Part shown: positions 8,044 through 15,818 of the stretch, in pieces | How the letters are laid out: every line of letters begins with the position of its first letter | Numbering within the stretch: position 1 is the stretch's first letter | Source: Flavobacteriaceae bacterium | GTDB lineage: Bacteria > Bacteroidota > Bacteroidia > Flavobacteriales > Flavobacteriaceae | Direction: 5' to 3' | Assembly (NCBI GenBank): GCA_029238125.1 | Contig: JAQWGQ010000008.1 | Coordinates: forward strand, 1-38,199 | DNA length: 38,199 bases | Notes under the pieces: model-generated | What the model was told of the DNA's origin: nothing | The model's database searches: none | Seen by the model: the letters and a program-made list of their open reading frames with translations, nothing else | Made by a program: the position numbers and the translations under genes

Positions 8044-8867
8044 GTCGGAAGTTCGAGTAGTAGCGTATGGACATGTGGATGCAATGGTTTTGAACTCGAA
8101 AAATGGAGATCTTTAGAAGGGCTGAAAAAGCTTGTCTTGTACACATAGTTTGACAAGAGTTGGTGGATTTCGTCTCCAGGTCGTACACGCCCACTTATCC
8201 ATAGGATTGCTTTCTCCAATTCAATCGCATTATTTTTTGCAATCGCCATTGTATAGTACAGTAAATCTTTTTCATTCTTCCACTGGAAAGCATTGTAAAA
8301 GTGTAGTTTTTCCTTTTTCATTAGAAAGAAATAGGCCAAATCATACTGTACATGAACAAACCAATAGGGTTCATTTTTGTCAATGTCTTGTTTGGATAGA
8401 ACCTCAAGAAGTAAGCTGCTGCAATGGACATAGGAAAACTTACCAAATGACTCGAGCAACATATTGTTTACATTGACATAAGGGATATAGACATTGGCAA
8501 CTTGAGTAGATGTTAGGGAGTCAAATGAGATATAGTCTTGCTTTCTAACGTCTGCATGACTATCCAAGTATGATTCTTTTTTGTTTTTATCGAATAGGGA
8601 TAGGGGCACAAAAGAAGAGAGGTTGTTTACGATACAAACACGAACATCTGAAAATGTCTGTCCAATAACCTCTTGCTCAGTGAGGTATTTATAAATAAAG
8701 TGATGTAATTCTTCTTCTGGAGAATGATCAACAAAATCGTGAGATTTTAGAGAAATAACATCCTTGCGATTGGTATCAGATATCAAAAAAGAAAGTCCAT
8801 TCCTATTGATCAGAATGGACAGTGCATGGTTTGTATTCGAACCGATATTATTCTTTTGCTGAGTCAT
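8031..8867 (-). CDS. DUF3822 family protein
   Basis: A 278-aa soluble protein recognised as DUF3822, a Bacteroidota family usually encoded next to rsmD. The overall pattern (N-terminal LSILINRNGLSFLI, then VYIPYVNVNNMLLESFG, and a second half starting near SSLLLEVLSK) suggests two repeats of a divergent actin-like ATPase fold; that structural statement is inference. No catalytic motif is evident. The start overlaps the upstream gene by 20 bases and the end overlaps rsmD, so all three genes are translated from one mRNA. Confidence 0.8.
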   Translation of the reverse strand: MTQQKNNIGSNTNHALSILINRNGLSFLISDTNRKDVISLKSHDFVDHSPEEELHHFIYKYLTEQEVIGQTFSDVRVCIVNNLSSFVPLSLFDKNKKESYLDSHADVRKQDYISFDSLTSTQVANVYIPYVNVNNMLLESFGKFSYVHCSSLLLEVLSKQDIDKNEPYWFVHVQYDLAYFFLMKKEKLHFYNAFQWKNEKDLLYYTMAIAKNNAIELEKAILWISGRVRPGDEIHQLLSNYVYKTSFFSPSKDLHFSSSKPLHPHVHTLLLELPTCEL

Positions 8868-9498
8868 AGGTTGTTGGCCAATTTCCGCTTGTACTTACTT
8901 CGGTTAATGAACCAAGCGTAATTTCGGGACCATTCACACCATCAACAGAGACAACTTCTTTTTCAAGTGCGACAAGGTGTTTGTCTTGATCATGAAGGAT
9001 AATATCCTTGTTGACTTTGACTTCAAATACAGGGAGCCTATAGCCGTTGTTGTCCAAAATATCAGTATTGAGCGTAAAGCGCACGTCTTCTTGCTCTTTG
9101 ACAGGGATAAACATCATATTTTTATAGCGCTCTGAATCCTTAAATAAGGAATCTTTTACAGATGCGAAACCGAGCGTATCAACAACAATAACTTCACGAA
9201 GCATATCGATACGATAGACTTTGTCAAACTCCAAAAAACTTGAGTCTCTTTTTTGGGTTAAAGTGTATTGTGCTGTGTCAATGAATGCGACTAGACTATC
9301 AAGATTATTGCTATAATATCCCAATATATCTTTGTGAGCTGCTTGTGCATTTCCGATATCTTTGAGTTTCGAAATTACCTTTGCGTACCTTTCGGTTTTA
9401 GTATTATTAAAAGCGATTGGGCCATTGATGGAGTCGTAAATTTTATAGGCAAAAAAGACACATAAAATCCAGAGTACTGCTTGAATGCCGACTTTCAT
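8848..9498 (-). CDS. Conserved hypothetical membrane-anchored protein
   Basis: A 216-aa protein with one N-terminal transmembrane segment (about residues 5-20) and no lipobox, so probably anchored in the inner membrane with the rest outside. The segment after the anchor (KVISKLKDIGNAQAAHKDILGYYSNNLDSLVAFIDT) resembles the helix-plus-loop of type II secretion pseudopilins, a similarity judged by eye only. It is the first gene of the operon with DUF3822 and rsmD. I do not recognise a function. Confidence 0.7.
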   Translation of the reverse strand: MKVGIQAVLWILCVFFAYKIYDSINGPIAFNNTKTERYAKVISKLKDIGNAQAAHKDILGYYSNNLDSLVAFIDTAQYTLTQKRDSSFLEFDKVYRIDMLREVIVVDTLGFASVKDSLFKDSERYKNMMFIPVKEQEDVRFTLNTDILDNNGYRLPVFEVKVNKDIILHDQDKHLVALEKEVVSVDGVNGPEITLGSLTEVSTSGNWPTTYDSAKE

Positions 9499-9520
9499 GA
9501 TTTTTGAATTTGAATGCTAA

Positions 9521-9528
9521 CAAAACTA
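9521..9528 (-). promoter_or_regulatory. -7 box for the 216-aa gene / DUF3822 / rsmD operon
   Basis: The minus strand reads TAGTTTTG, an exact TAnnTTTG, 22 bases before the ATG. A clear TTG at the -33 position was not found. Confidence 0.45.
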
Positions 9529-9537
9529 CAATTTTTT

Positions 9538-9571
9538 TTGAATAGATAAAGTTAAAAAGGACTTACTTTTA
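9538..9571 (+). promoter_or_regulatory. Possible promoter of the RecD-like helicase gene
   Basis: TTG at 9538-9540, a 23-base spacer, then TACTTTTA at 9564-9571 (seven of eight consensus positions), 16 bases before the ATG. Confidence 0.4.
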
Positions 9572-9587
9572 CAGCTCACATCAACTC

Positions 9588-11003
9588 ATGAGTCTCCAGC
9601 AGCATATTCATAAAGAATTCCCTTATACGCCAACCACGGATCAAATCAATGCCATTCGCCGATTTTCTGTTTTTGTGGAGCAAAGCTCTTCCTCTTCTAT
9701 TTTATTGCTCAAAGGTTACGCTGGTACAGGAAAAACTACCCTTATCGCTTCCTGGCTCAAACCGCTTCAAAAACAGGGGTATAAAGTGGTACTCATGGCA
9801 CCAACAGGTCGGGCGGCCAAAGTCATGTCAACATATGCCAAAACCAAAGCCAATACCATCCACAAAAGAATTTATTTTGCCCAACAAAATAAGCAAGGCG
9901 GAATTCAATTTACCCTTCAGAAAAACAAGTTTAGAAAAGCGGTTTTTATTGTTGACGAGGCATCCATGATTGGCGACGAACAATCTTCTGCTCAACTTTT
10001 TCAAAATGGTTCACTTTTACAAGATTTAATTTCTTATGTGCAACAGGGAGATCGATGTAAACTTATTTTTGTGGGCGACACCGCCCAATTGCCCCCTGTA
10101 AAGCAAGAGCTTAGCCCAGCTTTAAACCAAGACTATTTATCCCTTCACTTTTCTGCTGAAGTTTCAGAAGTTGAACTTTCTGAAGTTCTTCGGCAAGATG
10201 CTTCTTCTGGAATCCTTCACAATGCCACGAATTTGAGAAACCTTATGCATGAAAACATCGATGATCATTTTCAATTTCTGATTCGAAATAAAACTGATAT
10301 AACCCATTTGCAGGATGGTTTTGATATTCAAGGGGCACTTGAAGATGGCTACAGAGACGTGGGGCGGACAGAGACAACGATCATTGTGCGTTCAAATAAA
10401 AGAGCAAATCAGTACAACCGCCAAATCCGATCGCAAATCATGAGTTTGGAAAATGACCTTGCAGTTGGAGACCTACTCTTGGTGGTTAAAAACAACTATT
10501 TTTGGCTAACTCCTGAAAGTCAAGCGGGTTTTATTGCGAATGGTGATGTGATTGAAATCTTGCGAATTTTATCTTTTCAGGAGCTTTATGGCTTCCGCTT
10601 TGCCAAGGTTCACGTTCAGTTGGTTGATTACCCCGATCAAGACGCTTTTGATACCGTTTTGATTTTAGACGCTTTGGATGCAGAAGGGCACGCATTGACC
10701 TATGAGCAATCGAACGAGTTGTATAAAAAGGTTCGTCAAGACTATTCTCATTTACCGAAATATAAGCAATATCCAGAGGTCAAGAAAAATCCATTTTTTA
10801 ATGCTTTACAGGTTAAATTCGCCTATGCCTTAACCTGTCACAAAGCACAGGGAGGGCAATGGAAACGTGTTTTTATTGAGAAGCCATATTTGCCTCAGGG
10901 CCCCTCTGTTGACTATTACCGCTGGCTTTATACAGCAATCACAAGAGCGTCTGAACATTTATTTCTGATTGGTTTTAAAGGAGAAGACTTTATCAATGAT
11001 TGA
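9588..11003 (+). CDS. RecD-like superfamily 1 ATP-dependent DNA helicase
   Basis: A 471-aa SF1B helicase. It has Walker A GYAGTGKTT at residues 43-51, motif Ia MAPTGRAAKV, Walker B VDEASMIGD, motif III GDTAQLPPV, and the UvrD-like C-terminal motifs ALTCHKAQGGQWKRV and YTAITRASEHLFLIG. It is much shorter than RecD of RecBCD (about 600 aa) and lacks RecB/RecC partners nearby, so it is a stand-alone RecD2-like or Dda-like helicase. Such enzymes unwind DNA 5'-3' in replication or repair. It sits 19 bases upstream of kdsB. Confidence 0.9.
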   Translation: MSLQQHIHKEFPYTPTTDQINAIRRFSVFVEQSSSSSILLLKGYAGTGKTTLIASWLKPLQKQGYKVVLMAPTGRAAKVMSTYAKTKANTIHKRIYFAQQNKQGGIQFTLQKNKFRKAVFIVDEASMIGDEQSSAQLFQNGSLLQDLISYVQQGDRCKLIFVGDTAQLPPVKQELSPALNQDYLSLHFSAEVSEVELSEVLRQDASSGILHNATNLRNLMHENIDDHFQFLIRNKTDITHLQDGFDIQGALEDGYRDVGRTETTIIVRSNKRANQYNRQIRSQIMSLENDLAVGDLLLVVKNNYFWLTPESQAGFIANGDVIEILRILSFQELYGFRFAKVHVQLVDYPDQDAFDTVLILDALDAEGHALTYEQSNELYKKVRQDYSHLPKYKQYPEVKKNPFFNALQVKFAYALTCHKAQGGQWKRVFIEKPYLPQGPSVDYYRWLYTAITRASEHLFLIGFKGEDFIND

Positions 11004-11010
11004 TTTCACT

Positions 11011-11018
11011 TAAGTTTG
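11011..11018 (+). promoter_or_regulatory. -7 box directly before kdsB
   Basis: TAAGTTTG is an exact TAnnTTTG, with only CCTT between it and the kdsB ATG. A TTT lies 19 bases upstream. If used, the mRNA would be essentially leaderless. Confidence 0.5.
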
Positions 11019-11022
11019 CCTT

Positions 11023-11745
11023 ATGAAAGTCATTGCTGCCATACCAGCTCGATATGCTGCCAGTAGATTCCCTGGTAAACTACTTGCCGACTTGCACGAC
11101 AAACCCGTGATCCAACACACCTATGAGAAGGTACACCAATCGGGTTTGTTTGACCGCGTAATTATAGTCACTGATAGCAGCGAAATCGAATCAGCTGTAT
11201 TGGGCTTTGGAGGTGATGTCGTTCGCAGTCAAAAAGACCATCAATGTGGGAGTGACCGCATTGCGGAGGCAGTTTTTGATTTAGATGTAGACATTGTTAT
11301 CAATGTGCAAGGGGATGAGCCATTTATAAGCCCTGAAGGATTGGCGTCGTTAATTGAGGTATTTAAATCTGACGCTAAAAAAGATATTGATCTCGCCTCG
11401 TTGATGATTCCAATTTCCGACGAAATGAACAATCCAAATGTTGTTAAGGTTATCACGGACTTGTGCAATCGGGCGTTGTATTTTTCACGTTCTGCCATTC
11501 CCCATCAGCGAACAAAAGAAACCCAAGCCACAGTCTATAAGCATGTAGGGGTTTATGCGTTTCGTAAAAACGCACTGATCGATTTTTATGAGCATGCCCC
11601 AACCCCCTTAGAGTTGGCCGAACAAATCGAAGCCATTCGATATTTGGAAATGGGAAAGACAATTCAAATGATCAAAACACAATTTGAGGGTGTGGGGATT
11701 GATGTCCCTGAAGACTTGGAGCGCGCCAAAAAATTGATGTCCTAG
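11023..11745 (+). CDS. kdsB: 3-deoxy-manno-octulosonate cytidylyltransferase (CMP-Kdo synthetase)
   Basis: A 240-aa nucleotidyltransferase. The signature IPARYAASRFPGKLL at the start, GSDRIAEA, NVQGDEPFI and the C-terminal GVGIDVPEDLERA are characteristic of KdsB. It activates Kdo with CTP to give CMP-Kdo for the lipopolysaccharide inner core, in the cytoplasm. Full length. Its TAG stop lies in the palindrome CTAG, which also supplies the TAG stop of yebC on the opposite strand. Confidence 0.96.
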   Translation: MKVIAAIPARYAASRFPGKLLADLHDKPVIQHTYEKVHQSGLFDRVIIVTDSSEIESAVLGFGGDVVRSQKDHQCGSDRIAEAVFDLDVDIVINVQGDEPFISPEGLASLIEVFKSDAKKDIDLASLMIPISDEMNNPNVVKVITDLCNRALYFSRSAIPHQRTKETQATVYKHVGVYAFRKNALIDFYEHAPTPLELAEQIEAIRYLEMGKTIQMIKTQFEGVGIDVPEDLERAKKLMS

Positions 11746-12449
11746 ACCATGGTGTGATAAACGTTTTGCACGTCATCATCTTCTTCGATTTTCTCGAGTA
11801 GTTTTTCAACTTCCTCCGTCTGCTCTGGGGAAAGTGATTTGGTGGTGGTTGGTATGCGTTCAAAGCCAGAAGAAAGAATGGGGATATCTCGCTGCTCGAG
11901 TTCTTTTTGAATAGCACCAAAATTTTCAAACGGGGCATAAAGCAAAATCCCATCATCATCGACAAACACTTCATCAACTCCATGGTCGATAAACTCCAAC
12001 TCAAGTTCTTCTACATCAAGTCCGTCGGGCGAAATTCGAAAATTACAAGTATGGTCAAACATAAACTCCACCGAACCAGAAGTGCCGAGATTTCCATTGC
12101 ACTTATTAAAATAGCTACGGATATTGGCAACCGTTCGGTTATTGTTGTCAGTTGCAGTTTCGACCAGAATCGCAATCCCGTGCGGGGCATACCCCTCAAA
12201 GAGTACCTCTTTATAGTTTTCGGTGCTTTTATCTGACGCCCGTTTTATGGCACGCTCAATATTGTCTTTTGGCATATTGGCGGCTTTGGCGTTTTGAATA
12301 ACCGCCCGAAGACGTGAGTTGGTTTCTGGATTGGATCCGCCATCTCTGACTGACATCGCAATATCTTTTCCGATGCGCGTGAAGGTTTTTGCCATGGCAG
12401 ACCAACGCTTCATTTTTCGTGCTTTGCGAAACTCAAATGCCCTTCCCAT
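11742..12449 (-). CDS. YebC/PmpR family protein
   Basis: A 235-aa YebC/TACO1 family protein beginning MGRAFEFRKARKMKRWSAMA, with RIGKDIAMSVRDGG, NMPKDNIERAIKRA and the acidic LEKIEEDDDVQNVYH near the C-terminus. Members were first described as transcriptional regulators; later work links the family to relief of ribosome stalling at proline runs. Full length. The gene stands alone on the minus strand with its own strong promoter. Confidence 0.94.
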   Translation of the reverse strand: MGRAFEFRKARKMKRWSAMAKTFTRIGKDIAMSVRDGGSNPETNSRLRAVIQNAKAANMPKDNIERAIKRASDKSTENYKEVLFEGYAPHGIAILVETATDNNNRTVANIRSYFNKCNGNLGTSGSVEFMFDHTCNFRISPDGLDVEELELEFIDHGVDEVFVDDDGILLYAPFENFGAIQKELEQRDIPILSSGFERIPTTTKSLSPEQTEEVEKLLEKIEEDDDVQNVYHTMV

Positions 12450-12454
12450 GACAA

Positions 12455-12486
12455 CAAAGATAAAAAAGCCGTGCGTTTTTATGCAA
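12455..12486 (-). promoter_or_regulatory. Promoter TTG-N21-TATCTTTG of the yebC-family gene
   Basis: On the minus strand TTG (12486-12484) is followed after 21 bases by TATCTTTG (12462-12455). Both elements match the Bacteroidota consensus exactly. The box ends five bases before the start codon. Confidence 0.65.
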
Positions 12487-12538
12487 CTGCAGCAAAACGA
12501 GTTGTTGCAATTAATTTTGGCTACTGTTGGAGCAAGGG

Positions 12539-13281
12539 TTAAATGTCGTCAGCATACTGATCAACATCTCCCGACCCAAATATGCGAATATCTTTTTGAC
12601 TTGGCGTACCCTTATACTCGATATCCCCAGAGCCATGGACCTTGGCATTTAGATTTGCATTGGCAACGACCACAGCATCTCCCGATCCTGTACATGACAC
12701 ATCTGTACGATTTGATGTTAAACTCTCTCCATCAAAGTCGCCACTGCCTGTCACATGTATCTGAAGTTCGTCTGTAGATCCCGATAATGTCATGTCGCCA
12801 GAGCCCGTAACTTTTGCCTTTACTTTCGAGGTATGGATTGTCAAATCAATATCTCCAGAACCAACAAGCTCTGTTTCGAATGCAGATGCCTTTATCGTAT
12901 CTTCTGAGTGGATATCCCCAGAACCAACCAAGCTTACCCCCGATATCTCTTCAAATGGAACCGTGATATGAACCCCTTTCTTTGTGCGAATATTCACGTT
13001 GTCTTTGATGTCCAAAACCAAGGTGTTTTTTTTACTTTGACTTCAATCCATTCATGTAGGTTTTCGTCAGTTTTTACAGAGATTTCTCCCTCATTTCCCT
13101 GAATGAGTTTTATGTCCATAAAGCCCACGGATTTGATGTGGTCATATGTAGGTGTTTTGATTATCTTTGTGGTTAGATTTCCATTGCCTGTCACTTTTTT
13201 ATAGTTCCAGAATTGGGCATGTCCAACAGTCATTAAAAATAGGGTTGACGTGATGACGAATGATCTGATAAATGATTTCAT
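12539..13281 (-). pseudogene. Head-GIN/DUF2807 surface protein, split by a frameshift
   Basis: Two minus-strand reading frames together form one DUF2807 (auto-transporter-adhesin head GIN) protein. The 5' part (13281-12994) encodes a signal peptide ending near TVGHAQ, then the start of the beta-helical domain. The 3' part (from about 13021 to 12539) continues with repeated GSGD turns: LVGSGDI, VTGSGDM, VTGSGDF, CTGSGDA, VHGSGDI and FGSGDV. The break is at an A8 run (13026-13033): with nine A the sequence runs VKVKKNTLVLDIKDN, a smooth join. The protein would be ~247 aa, normal for the family. It could be true inactivation, phase variation, or a sequencing error in a homopolymer. The TTG at 13021 is not a credible independent start. 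Confidence 0.8.
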
Positions 13282-13284
13282 GAT

Positions 13285-13445
13285 TTAGGTTTTAAGGTTA
13301 AAAAGAAAATTACAATTTAGTGGCTATTCAGGACGGCTGCGATTGAAAAAATATCATCGATGGTTAAGCAGACTTGGACAGCTCAAAACCAAATATAATT
13401 CATTTTACATTGCATAAGTCATAATGAAATGTGAATCGGATTTAG
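13285..13445. other. Non-coding stretch without recognisable features
   Basis: Between the head-GIN gene and the decayed small gene I see no reading frame that resembles a protein, no RNA gene and no strong hairpin. It may hold the upstream region of the head-GIN gene. Confidence 0.5.
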
Positions 13446-13684
13446 TCATATTGGGAAATCATGCTTTGGAATGACGTGAAACCCATATTCTTTTACGGTT
13501 ACCATTTAAAGGTGTGTATGGTCAGCTCTGTTGGATAGATATCGAGATGTAGAGTCACATCCTTTATTCAGTCGATCAGTTCTAAAGCAGATTTGATTTT
13601 CTCTGGGGTTTGCGGCTCTTTGGCATTTGTACCAAACACTTTCCCACGATTTCCTGGGATTACATTTTCAGATAATAAGCTCAT
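13446..13684 (-). pseudogene. Decayed small heavy-metal-associated (HMA)-like domain gene
   Basis: From the ATG at 13684 the minus strand encodes 38 residues (MSLLSENVIPGNRGKVFGTN and onwards, to SALELID) and then a TGA at 13570-13568. Reading through it, the same frame continues IKDVTLHLDIYPTELTIHTF. Near 13505 the sense shifts by one base, and the new frame gives VTVKEYGFHVIPKHDFPI before a stop at 13446. Joined, the pieces form a ~78-aa protein with alternating strands and helices, as in HMA-type ferredoxin-like domains of Flavobacteriaceae, but without CxxC. The TGA fits a single-base change from a glycine codon (GGA). Two separate lesions make a real pseudogene more likely than a sequencing error. 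The family assignment is from memory and moderate. Confidence 0.6.
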
Positions 13685-13875
13685 AATTGTGATTTTAACA
13701 GATTTATATTCACCAATCAAAATCTGGTTTTTATGAAAACCTAACGCATATCAATTCTAGACAGTATGTCAGTGAAAGTTCGAATTGATGCTACGGTTTT
13801 TTCATGGTTGCAGATCAGATTTGGTGCGAATCATTTAAATTTAATTCTTTTTTTAAAACGGAATGAGCTGACAGC

Positions 13876-14700
13876 TTATTTTATTGAATTTTGTAGGATG
13901 TTTTGAAGCACGTCATCGCAACAAAAGCAGAGGTGTTCAGGAAGGGTATTGTCTCTTGGCAGTGCCACAATAAAGCGGTCATGGTTGCTCGCATACACAT
14001 GTTTGTAAATGGGTTTTGTTTTCAAATGAAGACCATCGACAAGCTGAGAAATAAATTCATCGTGGTGAATTAAATCCGAACTCCCCAAATGGAAAATTCC
14101 CCATAAATTTCGATTGATAATGTAATGTAGTTGTTGCGTAACAAAATAATCTGTTGTGAGATTGATTACCGTATTGGGAAATATTTCATAAGGACTTTGT
14201 TCTTCGATTGCTTTTTTCAGCTCCGTGATTCTTGGTGTATTTCTTCCAAAAACCATCGGTAATCGCGCAATTGCCCAACTGAAAGGTGGCATTCGCATAA
14301 CCTTGTTTTCAATTTTGATTTTGAGTAGGCCATAAGTGCTTTCAGAATAAGTTTTATCATGTTCGTAACTAGGGTAGTGCCAAAAACCGTCAAAGACATT
14401 TGCAGAAGACAGGAAAATGAGTTTTGCTTCATGTTTAGAAGCAAAATCTATGATCATATCATGCGCAACAAACTGCTCATCAGCATCACCACGAAGACAA
14501 GAAATGATAACGTCTGGTTTGATCCTGCGCAGGACTTTTAATGGAGAATCCTCACGGTAGTCATAATGTGTATAACGATTGTTGTTTGCGAAACGAGTTT
14601 GACTACAATACGTGCCATACACATCCATATAAGGGTGTAGCTCCTTGAAGAGTGCACGCCCCAAAAATCCACTTCCGCCAAAAAGTAGAACTCGTTTCAT
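13876..14700 (-). CDS. NAD(P)-dependent sugar-nucleotide reductase/epimerase-like protein (RmlD-like SDR)
   Basis: A 274-aa extended SDR-fold protein. The N-terminal dinucleotide motif GGSGFLG (residues 8-14), SSANVF in the middle and YGLLK (YxxxK) match the RmlD/NAD-dependent epimerase superfamily. RmlD-like enzymes reduce dTDP-4-keto sugars, but no sugar-biosynthesis genes are adjacent, so the substrate is unknown. It overlaps the end of gcvT by four bases (ATGA), which implies co-transcription and translational coupling. The link to glycine cleavage is not functionally obvious. Confidence 0.8.
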   Translation of the reverse strand: MKRVLLFGGSGFLGRALFKELHPYMDVYGTYCSQTRFANNNRYTHYDYREDSPLKVLRRIKPDVIISCLRGDADEQFVAHDMIIDFASKHEAKLIFLSSANVFDGFWHYPSYEHDKTYSESTYGLLKIKIENKVMRMPPFSWAIARLPMVFGRNTPRITELKKAIEEQSPYEIFPNTVINLTTDYFVTQQLHYIINRNLWGIFHLGSSDLIHHDEFISQLVDGLHLKTKPIYKHVYASNHDRFIVALPRDNTLPEHLCFCCDDVLQNILQNSIK

Positions 14701-15773
14701 TCTGCATGGTAAAAGGGGAGTGAGGTGATTGTGGCGGGAATCTGCTTACTTCGAATAACGACATAAATGGTGTTTCCGACTATTGCTTGTTTTCGGTCTA
14801 CATAGCCCATGCCAATCCCTTTTTCAAGGGATGGAGATTGTGTTCCAGACGTCACGATGCCAATGTTATTCCCACTTTCATCTGCCAAGGTATAGCCCTG
14901 TCGAGGAATACCACGTTCATTAAGGACAAATCCAACTCTCTTTTTGGGAATTCCAGCTTCTTTCTGTTGTTCAATTTGATCTTTACTGACAAAATCCTTG
15001 GAGAATGCGGTACACCAACTCAATCCCGCAGATAGGGGAGAGGTGGTGTCATCAATATCGTTTCCGTAAAGACAATACCCCATTTCGATTCGAAGGGTAT
15101 TTCGAGCAGCTAGTCCACATGGTTCTGCTCCATTTTGAATTAGGGAATTCCAAATTTTTTCTGCCCCTTCATTGGGGACGTACAATTCGTAGCCACCAGA
15201 TCCCGTATAGCCCGTCGCAGATATCAAAACCTGATCTATTCCAGCAACTTTTCCGTAATCAAAACAATAGAATCGGATGCTACTGATGTCTGTGTCTGTG
15301 AGTTTTGCTAGAATAGACGTTGCCTTAGGGCCTTGCAAGGCCAGTAAACTCCATTGATCTGACTGGTTTTGAAGCGAAGCGCCAAACACCTTGTTGTGGG
15401 TTACCAACCAATTCCAATCCTTTTCAATATTCGCTGCATTCACAACGAGTAAGTAGCTCTGGTTGTCAATACGATACACGAGCAAATCATCAATAATCCC
15501 TCCTTTTGCATTTGGCATATAGCCATATTGTGCTTGTCCGATATCCAATCGTTCAATATTGTTACTAAAAACATATTGGATGAGATCAATTGCTTTTGGC
15601 CCACTGACCAAAAACTCTCCCATGTGTGAAACATCAAAAAGCCCTGCCTGATGACGAACAGCGAGATGTTCTCGTACGACTCCAGTGTACTGCACAGGCA
15701 TTTCAAAGCCAGCAAAAGGAACCATCTTGGCACCAAGTGCTATGTGAGACTGATAAAGTGGTGTTTTTCTCAT
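14697..15773 (-). CDS. gcvT: Aminomethyltransferase, glycine cleavage T protein
   Basis: A 358-aa GcvT. It starts [29 protein letters not shown], with [36 protein letters not shown] and [20 protein letters not shown], all typical. It transfers the methylene group of the aminomethyl lipoyl H-protein to tetrahydrofolate, releasing ammonia. gcvP and gcvH are not in the window, as is common in Bacteroidota where these genes are dispersed. The leader is too short for a glycine riboswitch. Confidence 0.96.
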   Translation of the reverse strand: MRKTPLYQSHIALGAKMVPFAGFEMPVQYTGVVREHLAVRHQAGLFDVSHMGEFLVSGPKAIDLIQYVFSNNIERLDIGQAQYGYMPNAKGGIIDDLLVYRIDNQSYLLVVNAANIEKDWNWLVTHNKVFGASLQNQSDQWSLLALQGPKATSILAKLTDTDISSIRFYCFDYGKVAGIDQVLISATGYTGSGGYELYVPNEGAEKIWNSLIQNGAEPCGLAARNTLRIEMGYCLYGNDIDDTTSPLSAGLSWCTAFSKDFVSKDQIEQQKEAGIPKKRVGFVLNERGIPRQGYTLADESGNNIGIVTSGTQSPSLEKGIGMGYVDRKQAIVGNTIYVVIRSKQIPATITSLPFYHAE

Positions 15774-15784
15774 TTGGGTTTTTT

Positions 15785-15817
15785 CAAAAATAGGTGGATT
15801 TTATGTATTTTGGACAA
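15785..15817 (-). promoter_or_regulatory. Promoter TTG-N22-TATTTTTG of gcvT
   Basis: On the minus strand TTG (15817-15815, within TTTTG) is followed by a 22-base spacer and TATTTTTG (15792-15785). The box ends 11 bases before the gcvT ATG. The -33 element lies immediately next to the divergent aminopeptidase start. Confidence 0.6.
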
Positions 15818-15818
15818 A

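Noticed and set aside
12994-13034. Programmed ribosomal frameshift in the head-GIN gene
   Set aside because: The A8 run is slippery, but I see no stimulatory pseudoknot or stop codon close after the slip site; mutation, phase variation or error is simpler.
13446-13684. Selenocysteine or stop-codon read-through at the in-frame TGA
   Set aside because: No SECIS-like hairpin follows, the position fits an ordinary glycine, and a second lesion (frameshift) is present downstream.
15651-15818. Longer N-terminus of the aminopeptidase, starting inside gcvT
   Set aside because: It would overlap the divergent gcvT coding start and bury the signal peptide; the ATG at 15819 gives a proper signal peptide.
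15774-15818. Glycine riboswitch upstream of gcvT
   Set aside because: The leader is about ten bases long, far too short for an aptamer.
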